Of a stretch of DNA of 64,000 nucleotides, positions 21,985 through 33,479 are shown in pieces (position 1 is the first letter of the stretch; the number at the start of each line of letters is the position of its first letter). The stretch lies in contig JAANYP010000798.1 of NCBI GenBank assembly GCA_020465985.1, positions 367,001-431,000 of the forward strand, in the 5' to 3' direction. Source of the DNA: Centrapalus pauciflorus (lineage: Eukaryota > Streptophyta > Magnoliopsida > Asterales > Asteraceae). The notes beneath the pieces were generated by a model that saw only the letters and a list, made by a program, of their open reading frames with translations, was not told the DNA's origin and did no database searches. The position numbers and the translations under genes are program-made.

Positions 21985-22535
21985 CAATATAGAAATGTTG
22001 TTTCTATGTGTACAATCTAAACTTTTATAGTTTTATTAATTTCATCTTTTAACGTTATTTTTTATCATTTTAATCCTTAGTTATTTAATTATTATTGAAA
22101 CTGTGAAATTTGTTACCGGTTACATGTTGTTCATGTTAAAAAATGATGTCACATTTTACGTTAAGTTTTGTGTTGAAAAAAACCATCATGTTTTTCACTT
22201 TTATATCAGTTTGATCCCTAAGATGTTTTTTCCCATTAGAAAAATCTAATATAACTCATTGCTTAAACTCGTGGATTATATAATGAATTTAGTATGAAAA
22301 AATATTCTCAACGATCAAACTGACAAAAAACTAAAAACATGATGTTATTTTTTTCAAAATAAACTATAAACTAAAATGTGATTTAAAAATTTTTAATCTA
22401 AACATCAGGATACCGATAACGAATTGACAGTTTCAATAAGAAAAAAATAGCATACAAACTAAAATGATAAAATATAACGTCGAAAAATCAAACTGATAAA
22501 ACTATAAAAACATGATGTTTTTTAATATTAACCCT
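21985..22535. mobile_element. Long inverted-repeat (foldback) element
   Basis: Two arms (about 22020-22220 and 22300-22515) contain matching inverse blocks: TATAGTTTTATTAATTTCATC versus its inverse near 22490, an AACGTTATTTTTTATCATTTT block, and the AAACATGATG / CATCATGTTT pair. Non-coding; the exact ends are uncertain. Confidence 0.5.
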
Positions 22536-22808
22536 TAATTTAGCTTGTAAAACTCAAGATTTTTACGTATTTTCAGGAAAACAACAAATAAAATTAACTA
22601 TCTTATTTTCTCAAACAACAAATCAAATGGTTAATATTAAAAAACTCAATCAACTTTCTTATTTTCTCAATGAAGTCACTAAACTTTTTTTTTCCAATTA
22701 TTTAAGTCTTTAAACTATGTTTGTGTTATTCTAACCTATATATTTATGACTGGCAACCGGATTAACCGGTAAAACACAACCAATAGAACAAAAAGTTTAG
22801 GGACTTAA

Positions 22809-23823
22809 TGATGAGAACATGTCCAAGGACCGAGATGACGAAGATCCGTTAAGGTGGAAGATCGGACCTATCACAAGATCAAAATCCAAGATGTTCCAGA
22901 ATGCTCTCAATGAAATGATTAAATATTGTCGGAATCAAGCTCCCGTTTGTTTGCAAAACAACCAAGCACGCTTCCTAATGTTGATCCAAGTTGAACACTA
23001 ATATTAGTCCAAGTTTTGGAGCCCAAGTTCTCACTTTAATCCACAAAAGCCCAAAAATAAATAAAATTCGGCGAAGCCCACCCATGTGTATTGTTTTGGC
23101 CATAACTTCCTCATTTTAAGCCCAATTTGAGTGAAATAAAAACTCACTTCAACCTTAGCCTTTTTCCTATGTTTTTAAGAATAAAAAAAGGCCCAAAATA
23201 TATCCTTAGCCACGTACATGAATCTGCCCATAAAGGTGTCCATGTTAATCAACTTGTCAAAGATTAAATTCAAGGCATTTTGAAGGTTTTCTCAACATTA
23301 TGGCCATTTACTTGGAGGAGATAAAGGGATAGAAGTTACTTGCATGATTAATACCTACTAGAAGCTTCAAGTGGTGAAATGTCAATAATGCCCTTTTGAT
23401 AAGTAGTCTTGCTTATTTGATAGCTTATCGTGATAGCTTGTGCAACTTATCTAGATAAGTAGTTGGTCTTATATTTTCTCTTATAAATAGGCACTCAATG
23501 TAACCATTTCAATGATCCTTCATTTTGAGTAAAATTGTGAGTTTTTAACTTGTATTGTTCCTTATGAACTTTTAGAACTTATCGAGTGTTTTAGCTTGTG
23601 GCGTTCGAAACTTATCAATCAACTTGGTGGGGTTGATTGTGGCATTCTCTATACCAAAGTTCTTACCTCGTATATAGGCAACGGGTCGCGGTTCCACTTA
23701 TACCAAGGTTCTTGTCTTGTTTATAGACAATGGGTCGCGGTCCTATCCAAGTTACTTGAAACAACCATTAGAACGATTGGGCAATCGTGATCTATCACAC
23801 ATTCCTCGGGTGAGATCACATCA
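22809..23823 (+). repeat. 5' LTR (1015 bp) of the gypsy element
   Basis: Starts TGATGAGAAC and ends ATCACATCA. It includes a copy of the polyprotein C-terminal codons (stop at about 22999-23001) because the pol frame of this family ends inside the LTR. A TATAAATAG box at 23482-23490 is the likely promoter. Confidence 0.95.
23482..23490 (+). promoter_or_regulatory. LTR TATA box (TATAAATAG)
   Basis: Perfect plant-type TATA sequence about 330 bp before the LTR end. The identical copy in the 3' LTR is at 25509-25517. Promoter role inferred from position and consensus. Confidence 0.6.
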
Positions 23824-23825
23824 TT

Positions 23826-23841
23826 TGGTATCAGAGCCAGG
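23826..23841 (+). other. Primer-binding site, tRNA-iMet type
   Basis: TGGTATCAGAGCCAGG begins two bases after the 5' LTR and is complementary to the 3' end of plant initiator tRNA-Met, the usual primer of minus-strand synthesis. Confidence 0.9.
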
Positions 23842-24590
23842 TTCTATTGGTTTGTTTTCTACTTTATATTTCCTTCGTATCATCTTTCACTTACTTTCTC
23901 TTCGTCCTTTCATTTTTAATTTCTTCTCTTCATCCTTGCATTGTGGTTCATGTTTGTAGTGGATCTTGTCAAAAATTGACTTGGTTGCTACTAATTGATT
24001 TTTTCGGGGATCATACGAGTTCTTTAGTTTTTTTTTTGTTTATTCTTACTTTGCATCATTTGTTCCTAAAAACAAAAAGAAGCAAAAAAAAACAAAAGGA
24101 AGAAAAGTAAAGAAAAAAAAAAGGAAGAAAAAGAAATCGCAAAAAAAGTAAAAAAAAAAATATATATAAAAAAAGGGTTAAAAAAACGCAAAAGAAAAGA
24201 CAAAAAAAAAGGAACGCAAAGTAAATTATTATTCTTGTTAGTTTTCTTTATTTTCATTTCCTTTTCTATTTACCTTTACGTACTACTAGCATTGTTCATC
24301 TTGTTATATTTGGTTTTGTCAAATCTCTTCTTAAAGTTGTTTGGTATGTTTTGAATTCCTCAAGGCCACAAGCCCACTTGATTTTGATTTCTTTTAGTTT
24401 GTTTTGAACTTTAAAAGTTAAAAAGAGTGGTAAAAGGCGATGTGGTAAGATCATTAGAGGGTAAAAGCCAAACACAACATACACGAGAATCGAGTGAACA
24501 TAATTTTGAGTGAAACACGTAAGGGAGTGCGGGGAGGAAATAATATTTTTATTGTTATTACTTTTTGTCTTCTATTTTGCAGCAAAAAAA
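23842..24590 (+). other. Untranslated leader of the gypsy element
   Basis: Contains an A-rich stretch (about 24065-24215) and no conserved coding. It ends with a pyrimidine-rich TTCTATTTTGCAG immediately upstream of the gag ATG, which looks like a splice acceptor. Confidence 0.6.
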
Positions 24591-24662
24591 ATGGCGGATG
24601 AGCAACCTCCTCCTAAGCCATGATGGAGGAAATGCGACGATTGATGAAAACGGAAGTCAAAG
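24591..24662 (+). pseudogene. Gag start remnant
   Basis: ATG followed by an Asp/Glu/Pro-rich start (MADEQPPPKP) and then TGA. Only the first codons of gag survive before the internal deletion junction near 24660. Confidence 0.6.
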
Positions 24663-24665
24663 TTA

Positions 24666-25028
24666 ATGCCAAGAGGAGATGGATCATTTCAAGTGTTGCA
24701 GAAAATCAATGACAATGCTTACAAACTTGATCTTCCAGATGAGTATAATGTTCATGATGTTTTTAATATAACTGACTTGACTCTGTTTGATGCAGGTGAA
24801 GATTTGAGGACAAATCACTTTCAAGAGGAGGGGAATGATGAGAACATGTCCAAGGACCGAGATGACGAAGATCCGTTAAGGTGGAAGATCGGACCTATCA
24901 CAAGATCAAAATCCAAGATGTTCCAGGATGCTCTCAATGGAATGATTAAATATTGTCGGAATCAAGCTCCCGTTTGTTTGCAAAACAACCAAGCACGCTT
25001 CCTAATGTTGATCCAAGTTGAACACTAA
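24666..25028 (+). pseudogene. Integrase C-terminal fragment ending inside the 3' LTR
   Basis: 120 codons with the GDGSFQVLQKINDNAYKLDL and EYNVHDVFNITDLTLFD motifs typical of the end of gypsy integrases. An acidic tail follows (DLRTNHFQEEGNDEN). The last 64 codons lie within the 3' LTR. No chromodomain is evident. The catalytic core is absent, so it is only a remnant. Confidence 0.9.
24822..24835 (+). other. Polypurine tract
   Basis: AAGAGGAGGGGAA directly precedes the TG of the 3' LTR, the expected plus-strand priming site. Confidence 0.85.
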
Positions 25029-25850
25029 TATTAGTCCAAGTTTTGGAGCCCAAGTTCTCACTTTAATCCACAAAAGCCCAAAAATAAATAAAATTCAGCG
25101 AAGCCCACCCATGTGTATTGTTTTGGTCATAACTTCCTCATTTTAAGCCCAAATTGAGTGAAATAAAAGCCCACTTCAACCTTAGCCTTTTTCCTATGTT
25201 TTCAAGAATAAAAAAAGGCCCAAAATATATCCTTAGCCACGTACATGAATCTGCCCATAAACGTGTCCATGTTAATCAACTTGTCAAAGATTAAATTCAA
25301 GGCATTTTGAAGGTTTTCTCAACATTATGGCCATTTACTTGGAGGAGATAAAGGGATAGAAGTTACTTGCATGATTAATACCTACTAGAAGCTTCAAGTG
25401 GTGAAATGTCAATAATGCCCTTTTGATAAGTAGTCTTGCTTATTTGATAGCTTATCGTGATAGCTTGTGCAACTTATCTAGATAAGTAGTTGGTCTTATA
25501 TTTTCTCTTATAAATAGGCACTCAATGTAACCATTTCAATGATCCTTCATTTTGAGTAAAATTGTGAGTTTTTAACTCGTATTGTTCCTTATGAACTTTT
25601 AGAGCTTATCGAGTGTTTTAGCTTGTGGCGTTCGAAACTTATCAATCAACTTGGTGGGGTTGATTGTGGCGTTCTCTATACCAAAGTTCTTGCCTCGTAT
25701 ATAGGCAACGGGTCGCGGTTCCACTTATACCAAGGTTCTTGTCTCGTTTATAGACAACGGGTCGCGGTCCTATCCAATTTACTTGAAACAACCATTAGAA
25801 CGATCGGGCAGTCGTGATCTATCACACATTCATCGGGTGAGATCATATCA
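24836..25850 (+). repeat. 3' LTR (1015 bp) of the gypsy element
   Basis: Same length as the 5' LTR and about 98 percent identical by eye. Starts TGATGAGAAC, ends ATCATATCA, followed by the target duplication CTTAA. Confidence 0.95.
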
Positions 25851-26050
25851 CTTAATTATAGAAATTTAGAAAGATTATGGGTTTTTCCAACATTTGTCAA
25901 GTGAAAATCTATGGTTACTTATTTGGTAATCGGTCAAACATGTCAAATATACACTTTTGAATAAGAAAATTTTGGTTTGGGGACTTAAACAATAAGAAAG
26001 AAAGTTTAAGGATTTAATCATGAAACTAAGAAAAGTTGATAGGGTTTTTT

Positions 26051-27485
26051 CTATATTAACCCAAAAATAAATGATTGATAGGGTTTTTTCAGATGCATCT
26101 CGTCCATTAAAGCCTCAGTAGAATAAGGAACATCCTCGGTGTGCTCATCATCATGCACAGTAATGACATTGACTTGAGCAGGACCCTTGTCTTTTAGATT
26201 TCCTCTTAGATTGGGCTCAATGTTGCTAGGAAGCTCACCAACATTCCTAACATTCCTTGATTGTGCTAGCTGTCCCACTTGTGTTTCAAGGGCCTTAATT
26301 GCAGCGTGCTGATTTCTAGACAATGCCTATTGATTAACCATAAACTTCATCATCATCTCCTCTAGGTTTGACTTTGCAGGCTGCATGGGCTAAGACTGAT
26401 GATTCTGATTTGGGAAGTGGGCATTATGGAATTGATTGGGATTAGAATTAAACTGAGAGAAAGAAAAAGATTGTCCTTGATGATATCCCTGGCTATACCC
26501 TTGGTGAGGGTTAAACTGAGGTCTTTGCATAACGTGAGGACGATGATGAGTGAAACCAGGAGGTGGTGGTTTTGAGCTCGAGCATAGTTCGGAGTAGGCT
26601 GGGCATATCAAGCTATGCCTCCACCATAATCTCCTGAAGAATAATATACCTCCTTGTGATTTGGATAAGACAAGTTGGCTTGACACTTATAGCCGGAATC
26701 TGGTCCACCACAGTGCTCACATCCTTGTTGTACTGCATGTACAGGAACTGGGGATGATTGTGGCTGACTAGTCTGCGTGAGGAGATCAATCTTAGCTGTG
26801 AGGGTATATCAGCAGCTTGTTTTGAATCAGAAGCTCCCCATCCGAAGTACTCGCTCGGTGTTTGATTTTGGCTCATCACCAAGTCATCCAAGATCTCAAC
26901 AGCCTCCTCAGGTGTCTTCTTTTGGACGAATCCACTACAAGCAGAATCGATCAAAGAGTGATACATAGGATGTACTCCTTCATATAAGACTTTGGCTCGG
27001 TGCTTGAGCGTAAGATTGTGAGTTGGAGACTTCATAATAGATTCTTTGTACCGCTCCCACGCATCACGTAAGGACTCTTCAGTCCTAGAATTTCACTCGT
27101 AAGATGTGTGGTGTGTGAGGGCAGACAAAACTTTGATAGAAACTGTGCCTCCATGTCTTCCCAGGTATGAATAGATTTGGACGGAATAGTATCATACCAT
27201 GTAAGAGCATGTCCAGTAAGTGAGTATGAGAATAGCATCAGCCGAATAATCTCTTTAGGAACTTGATTCACCTTATATGAGTCACACGCTTTCAAGAATT
27301 TCTTCAAGTGTGCATAGGGATCCTCAGATGCTATACCACAGTACTGTGCATTATTTTGAACTAACGTGATGAGGCTGGACTTTAGTTCAAAATTCACTGA
27401 TCAAACCCGGAAATGACGATGGCACCTTTCGAGTTGTTGGTGACCGGTCGGTTCAGCTTAAGCATGGTGCGACGGTCGCCCATGA
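26051..27485 (-). pseudogene. Athila/Tat-like gypsy Gag, broken
   Basis: From the MGDRRTM start (ATG at 27485-27483-region) the minus strand encodes a capsid-like region: ASEDPYAHLKKFLKACDSYK, LMLFSYSLTGHALTWYDTIP, SIHTWEDMEAQFLSKF. Downstream are PTHNLTL..., a Pro/Gln-rich segment and a degenerate zinc-knuckle (CEHCGGPDSGYKC, about 26725-26680). Frames switch near 27395, 27033, 26650 and 26380, so it is dead. Gag would form the cytoplasmic particle. The reading stops at 26051, at the edge of the split TIR element, and no pol remains. Confidence 0.85.
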
Positions 27486-27886
27486 TTGACTTAGAAGAAT
27501 TATCAGAATGGGGTAAGGAAGAAGATGAACCAGAAGATGGAGAAGAAGGTGAGAGTAAATGTAACTCAACCACTAAATCTATATGACCTCTATCAGCCAG
27601 TGGATGGACATGATGGTCAGCAGACTCAGATGAGCTAGAAATAATCTCAATGATAGGATGAGAAGGATGGCGAAGACGGTTGTGAAAGGTTCTTTCAGGC
27701 TCGGTATATGGACTTACAACATGCGGATTGGAATTCCGAGTCATAAACCATACACAAACACTGAGAGGGTGGATGGAATAAGATAGAGAATGGAAAACAA
27801 GAAAGAAAACTTCCCAGGAATGAAATCCCAAAAGAAGGATCAACTAATCTACCAGCGAGAATCCTTTCACAATATCTCTAGGTGTT
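27486..27886 (-). other. Gag leader of the Athila/Tat-like remnant
   Basis: Open on the minus strand with Ser/Pro-rich sequence (27843-27486) before the MGDRRTM motif. It may be N-terminal gag extension or leader. Confidence 0.45.
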
Positions 27887-27903
27887 CCTCGACAACGATG
27901 CCA
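27887..27903 (-). other. Primer-binding site, Athila/Tat type (degenerate)
   Basis: The minus strand reads TGGCATCGTTGTCGAGG. It differs from the usual TGGCGCCGTTGCCGGGG by transitions typical of decayed methylated cytosines, and sits four bases from the LTR end. Confidence 0.8.
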
Positions 27904-27906
27904 TTT

Positions 27907-29546
27907 TGATCAACGCGGATTTGGCTATAAGAATCAAAAGAATGAAGAAAGCCTAAGTTATACCAAATACCACTTGCAGTGTACCAGTCGTAGATAGTAT
28001 AGCTTGAAGCTGACCTCGGAAATTATCGATCACAGGCAACGAAAAATGGAAACGGGATACTGATACTAGGATGTTTGCTAATATCTAGCCATTGAAAAGG
28101 ATGAGGATGATTCTAATCCTAAATAATTAAACTAACTAGCTGATTAATAAAGATGATAAACTATCAAACTAAAAACAGAGAAAATATAAGATATATTAAA
28201 AGCAACACTCACTGGGATACGTCTTTTAGGATTAATGGATTAAAAAGGTGAATAAACATTTAGGATGTTTTTGGTCAAAGAAAAGTAAGTTAGAATTTAA
28301 TCCAACTGTTTTGATCTTTTAATTTCAAGAGTTTGAAACTTTGATGTAAAACCGATTCATGAACATTTTTTATTAATTTCAGAAAATCAAGTATGGAGTT
28401 CTCCAGTATTCCCCAATTTCTTAATATCAATAGAAAATGTCTTTTACGATTAATTAAGTCAACTAAATCTAGCTTTCAGAGATTAAATCTGTCTACACGC
28501 CAAGCGTTCGGAAATAATTCTAAACATTCAATTTAGCCACATAAACATAATCAAGATTGAAGGAAATCAAATATTAAACTAATCCTATGATCACAATATT
28601 GCTAGGGACTAATTTCCATACAATGATTTCACAATTTATTAACTATCCACTATCTTATAATCATAATAATGCTATAAATAACAACCAATTTATAAATTAC
28701 ATAAATTTGATTAAGTTCATAAAAATCAGCATTTACAACCAATAATCATCATCACAATAATGCTATAATATCAACTATAACACTGATTCTACCAATATTA
28801 ATCGCATGAATAAAAAATACATCAATGAATCAAACAATTTTCAACCAAAACCATCCAAATACTCCACTAATCCATATAAAAACGTAATACAAGCAAGTGT
28901 TTAACTAAACTACTCACTAATCATGATAATAACAATAAAATAAACGAAATCTAAGCTAAACATTACCATTACAGAAAGTTTAAAGGAAAGAGTGTACCAA
29001 AATCGGATGAAAAGCGAGATAAAACAGCAACCGAATGCCTGGATCTACGCCAATATCCAAATACTTTGCTAATCTAAACAAACTAACCTAGAAAAACGAA
29101 AATCTAACGCTACACCTAGTAATCGCACCTATAACTATGTGAAAAAGTTCGTCAAAAATAAGCGTAAAAAATCGAAATGGCCGTTGAAACCTTTTATATC
29201 GGCACGCGATCGCGGGCGCACTAGGTCCATCGCGGTCGCGACGAAGAAAGCCCTCATGATCCTGGCAGTGATAGGGAGCGCGACCGCAATCCTGTGGTCG
29301 TGACCGCGATCCGATCAACATCTTCAAAGTCAACTCAAATTAGTTCAGCTCCAGGGAAGATTGTCTTAGACCGTAGATATGACGTTTTTGCTCCAATAAC
29401 CGTTCTTTTGATAAATTGGCAACCTCCGAATTGCAAAAATACAAAAGTAATCAAATAAGTGTCGTTTTTTAAACAATTCGAGGCAAAAATTACCCAAACG
29501 CGAGGAAAAATAAGACGGAAAATAATGTACAAAATATGTCATAACA
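27907..29546 (-). repeat. 5' LTR of the Athila/Tat-like remnant (about 1.64 kb)
   Basis: On the minus strand it starts TGTTATGACATATTTTG (29546) and ends CGCGTTGATCA (27907), next to the primer site. A CG-rich block (CGCGATCGCGGGCGC, CGCGGTCGCGACG) lies at about 29203-29312 in otherwise AT-rich sequence. No second LTR is present in the window, so the outer end is inferred from TG/CA. Confidence 0.65.
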
Positions 29547-29895
29547 AATATATAGATATTCATAATTTAAAAAAATCTCACAATCACATGGAAGTTTGAT
29601 ATTTTATTTCAAACTTAGGAAGTATCATTTTTATTTGTTTTGAAATCCCCTCAAACAAATAGTCCTAAAAACCTAAACAAATTTATATAAACAATTGTTT
29701 TTTTAATTAAAGTATTTGTATTTTTATAACTTGGTCTTGCTAGATTACTATATAGGAAAAATTGTAATCAACTAAGTTTATATCTCACAACATTTTCTTC
29801 TTTTGTAATCTTCTCAATCTAGAGTTTATATAGTAGTGACCATTATAAAGACACGTTTCTAATAATTACATACGATTTAAATAACAAAATCAATA
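29547..29895. other. AT-rich DNA upstream of a Helitron 3' end
   Basis: Probably the body of a short Helitron. A CTATATAGGAAAAATTG segment near 29750 resembles Helitron 5' regions, but no clear A|TC terminus could be fixed. Confidence 0.35.
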
Positions 29896-29926
29896 GCCCG
29901 GTGCATCGCACGGGCCGTCATGACTA
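29896..29926 (+). mobile_element. Helitron 3' terminus (plus strand)
   Basis: Hairpin GCCCGGTGCATCGCACGGGC (stem with one mismatch/bulge), then eight bases, then CTAG followed by T. This is the canonical Helitron 3' end. Confidence 0.75.
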
Positions 29927-29929
29927 GTA

Positions 29930-30460
29930 TAAATAAAAAAACACTTCAAACTCTAATACCAATATTATTGATGACATTGAATGAACATAAAAATATATTC
30001 AAATACTTAATTTTTGTTAAATTAGTACTGAAATTGATCTTTTTGTTTCTTAATACATTAATTTACTATTATCATAGTAATTTGAAGTCATTTATAAATC
30101 TTATAAATGTACAAACATAATTTAAAAACTATGAACCGTGTGTTGTGTGTTATATTTTTATTCAGCAAGTTTATTTGTTTAAATTCAGTTGTATTTGTTT
30201 ATGCTCGTTTAATTGTTCATTTTATGTTCGTGTTCGTTTATAATTCTAGACACGAAGAAAAACTCTAAACATTACCGTAATCAGCGATCGATCTATGATT
30301 CAGAATCCACTCATTGTGACTCCTTTTTATGCTCTTACCCTGACTCTCCATTCATAACAATTAGCAAATCAATAGATGTTTTGAATAGAAGGAAATAAAT
30401 CACTTTATCCTTAACATTGGAATTTGATGGTGATAAAAGTATCTTATTTTCTCATTACCA
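29930..30460. other. AT-rich DNA, no gene seen
   Basis: Only short open frames with no recognisable domain. No repeats stand out. Confidence 0.4.
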
Positions 30461-30462
30461 AA

Positions 30463-31017
30463 TAGCCGTGTACAAAAAAACCAAAGCTGGAACCGCAAAA
30501 AAGCTGAAAACGAAACCGGTCAAAACCGGTTCGGTGTTTGGAAAAAATGTAGGTTTGCAACGGGTTTGGGTTATATCCGTTGGAAAACCGGTTCGGGTTG
30601 AAAAACCAGTTTGGAATTATAGCCGCTTTTTGCTTTTTTTTTTTTTTTTTTAGTTTTAAGTACATTTACGTTTGAATACGAATTATATTTGATTACGAAG
30701 TTTTTAGTAATTAATAAATAATGTAAGTTTGTTGGTTCTAGTTAATAAAATTTGAAGTTTTTGGTAAGTTAATAAAATTTGAAGTTTTTAGTTATGTTTG
30801 AATAAGTTTATAATAAAAAAAAGTGTTTTATGGAATTTTTAAAAAAAATATCAAAAACCGGTTTGACCGGTTTTCCAACCCGAACCGGTTACAACCCTAC
30901 ACAAATCGGTTGGGTTAGGTTCGAGTTTTTTCCAACCCGAACCGATTTTTGACCCAAACCAGTTTGGTTTTCAAACCCGAACTGAAAACCAGTCAAAACC
31001 GGTTTTGTACACCTCTA
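30463..31017. mobile_element. hAT-type MITE (TAGNSGTGTACAAAA ends)
   Basis: The left end TAGCCGTGTACAAAA and the right end TTTTGTACACCTCTA are inverse. Both arms are rich in AACCGGTTTT and CCAACCCGAACCGGTT words. ACCAAATAG follows or precedes both sides, but an exact 8-bp duplication cannot be fixed. Non-coding. Confidence 0.65.
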
Positions 31018-31707
31018 TAATACCAAATAGTCGATATAGTCACATAATAAACACCATGAAAGCTTTCCACATCGATTTATTCTAAGTGAAATTTTGCTTC
31101 TCAACTCTCAAGCACCATATTCTTTAGAGACAAAGAAATCGACAATCTAATATTCCACCAGCAAAAATTTTGGCAAATGATGAACCACAATCAAATAAAG
31201 TATATACAATGTTTCAACTTATTCACCACATAAAACACAAGAATCACAAACCCGAACACTCCTGCAAATAAGTTCATTTAGTGGCGTCTTTTAGAGTGTG
31301 CGGAAGGCTGGACCACACTGGGCCCCAAATTTCGTAGGGTCTCACGGTAATAATAAAGATTTAAGTTAGAGTCAATAATGACGTATACATATTGGGTATA
31401 GGTGTGTTAAAATGGAATTTATGTCAAATTTAATTTGATTTGTATTATTCGTATTAATTTCTCACTAATATTTTTTTGTCGTGCACGACCTCTAGTTTAC
31501 CTATTAAAATTGAGTCTCAAAATGACCAAATTACTAGTTTAAAATATTGATGAGTCCATCTTGTAATCGCACGTACATGGCCGTCGAATTCAATGGGACG
31601 GCCCTGAAGCTCAACTCGAGACTCGAGTTGGATGCCCATTAAGACAAACCTGCTACACGTAGATATTCACATTGCTAGGCACAAAAAATAGTTCCAACAA
31701 AATTGAG
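31018..31707. other. Intergenic DNA, no gene seen
   Basis: Mixed composition. A CTCAACTCGAGACTCGAGTTGG inverted motif lies at 31610-31632. No coding region or transposon end recognised. Confidence 0.4.
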
Positions 31708-32062
<355 letters not shown>

Positions 32063-33342
32063 CTAGTTTATAACCCACGAATTACGTGGATAATTTTAAA
32101 TAAATTTATTTATATAAAATGTATATGAATAAAAATAAAAACATACAAAAATAATAATTGTGTTTATTTTTTATTATTTACAGATTAAAAAATAGAGTAT
32201 ATTTATCTTTTTTAAAAATACAAAATTGTATTTATGTTTTTTTTAGTTGTAATTATCTTTTTGGTGAACGTAGACGTGACACGTGACATTTGATGTTTTC
32301 CTTTATTATACATAATAATAATAATTTTCACAACTAATTCAAAATTTTACATTTGGATCTAAGTATGATTATTATTGATAATAATGATAGATATTTATTT
32401 TAGGTAAACATTAATAAATGTCACAAAATCTAATTTATTACTAATTAATTAATGAAAAAAATAAAGCCAAAATTTAATGCAATTAAGGTAAGGTGCTAAA
32501 TTTGAAAAAAAAATGTGGAAAAATAAAATTTTCTTGTATTGTAGAAGTGACATATGACATGAATTATTTGTTTTATTATAATATATAGGTTAATCAACAC
32601 ATATATTACATGGGTTGATTTAGAAAATACATATTTTATTATATTTTAATAAATTATTATAAAGTTCATATATAATTAAAATAAAAAAATTGAAAGCTAG
32701 TTAAGTCAAAGATAAAAAAATACTTATTTGTTTGATATTAAATAAAAAATATTATTATATTGTATTATTAAAAAACAGATAATGTGTGTTTTCAAAAAAT
32801 GTTTCTTTTAATTTTTATTAACTTCAAATATAAAATATCAATGTAAGAAACAAAAAACTTCAATTATGTGAATGTGTATATATTTTGAAAATGATAAAAT
32901 ATAAAAATGGAATATCCGAAAATCAATAATCAAAATTTATAATATTCATAATTGAAAGTTTATCAACTAAATTTTAAATATTGTTAGCAAAATAATTAAC
33001 AAAAATTTTTAACTTTATTTACTACACTTTTACATTTAAATCCAAATTTTTTACATTTGAACTTAACTATGATCATTAGGATAATAATGACACATATTTA
33101 TTTTAGGTAAATATTAATTCATTAATGAAAATTTTAAAATCAAAATTTAATGTAATTAAGTTAAGGTAGTAAATTTGGAAAATGAATTAAAAAAATGACA
33201 TAAGTATAATTATTGATTTTAATTAAGAGTATAAGAGACATTTCATAAATAATTATGAGTTGTCATTAACCTGGACCATTGATTTCTTTCCATCTAATGG
33301 TCCGGATACTCCAAGTGGTTTTCTTATTATATATAGTATAGA
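32063..33342 (-). mobile_element. Non-autonomous Helitron (minus strand), 1280 bp
   Basis: On the minus strand it starts A|TCTATACTATATATAATAAG (33342). It ends with hairpin CCACGTAATTCGTGG, seven bases, then CTAG (32066-32063) and a flanking T. All Helitron hallmarks are present. There is no Rep/helicase. Sequence near 32370 and 33075 (AATAATGA.A.ATATTTATTTTAGG) is repeated. A decayed hairpin near 32600-32620 suggests two Helitron copies fused or inserted next to each other. Confidence 0.75.
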
Positions 33343-33479
33343 TTGATTTTTATAGTAAAAAAGCGTTTTTTATTAAAAAAAATTCTATACAGAAAATTAT
33401 TTAATTGCTAAAAAATTAACGTATTCTATATTAAAAAATATTATGTGTGTATATAGAATGTTATATAATTATATATCTT
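33343..33479. other. Short AT-rich junction
   Basis: Bridges the Helitron and the TCTACGTAGA tandem repeat; no feature seen. Confidence 0.4.

Larger units (their letters stand above)
22809..25850 (+). mobile_element. Internally deleted Ty3/gypsy LTR retrotransposon
   Basis: It consists of two LTRs of exactly 1015 bp (22809-23823 and 24836-25850), a tRNA-Met-type primer site, a polypurine tract and the 5-bp target duplication CTTAA (22804-22808 and 25851-25855). The internal region is only about 1.0 kb: an untranslated leader, the first few gag codons, then an abrupt switch to the end of integrase. Everything between (protease, RT, RNase H, most of integrase) is deleted. By-eye comparison shows about 20 substitutions between the LTRs, about 2 percent, so the insertion is fairly recent. 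It could move only with proteins from a full-length relative. Confidence 0.95.
22627..26068. mobile_element. Older TIR element split by an LTR retrotransposon
   Basis: GGTTAATATTAAAAAACTC...CAACTTTCTTA (22627 on) is inverse to the sequence ending ...TAAGAAAAGTTGATAGGG...ATATTAACC (about 25990-26068). The LTR element at 22809-25850 with its CTTAA target duplication sits between the two arms. Without the insertion the element would be about 400 bp. Flanking near-matches (AATCAAATG / AAATAAATG) might be a diverged 9-bp duplication. Confidence 0.5.

Noticed and set aside
23826..23841. TGGTATCAGAGCC-like sequences as tRNA genes (also 56607 and 59712)
   Set aside because: Only the 3' terminal complement is present, directly beside LTRs; no cloverleaf around it, so they are primer-binding sites.
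23596..24110. Open frames across the 5' LTR end and leader of the gypsy element
   Set aside because: They cross the LTR boundary and primer site and do not match retroelement proteins.
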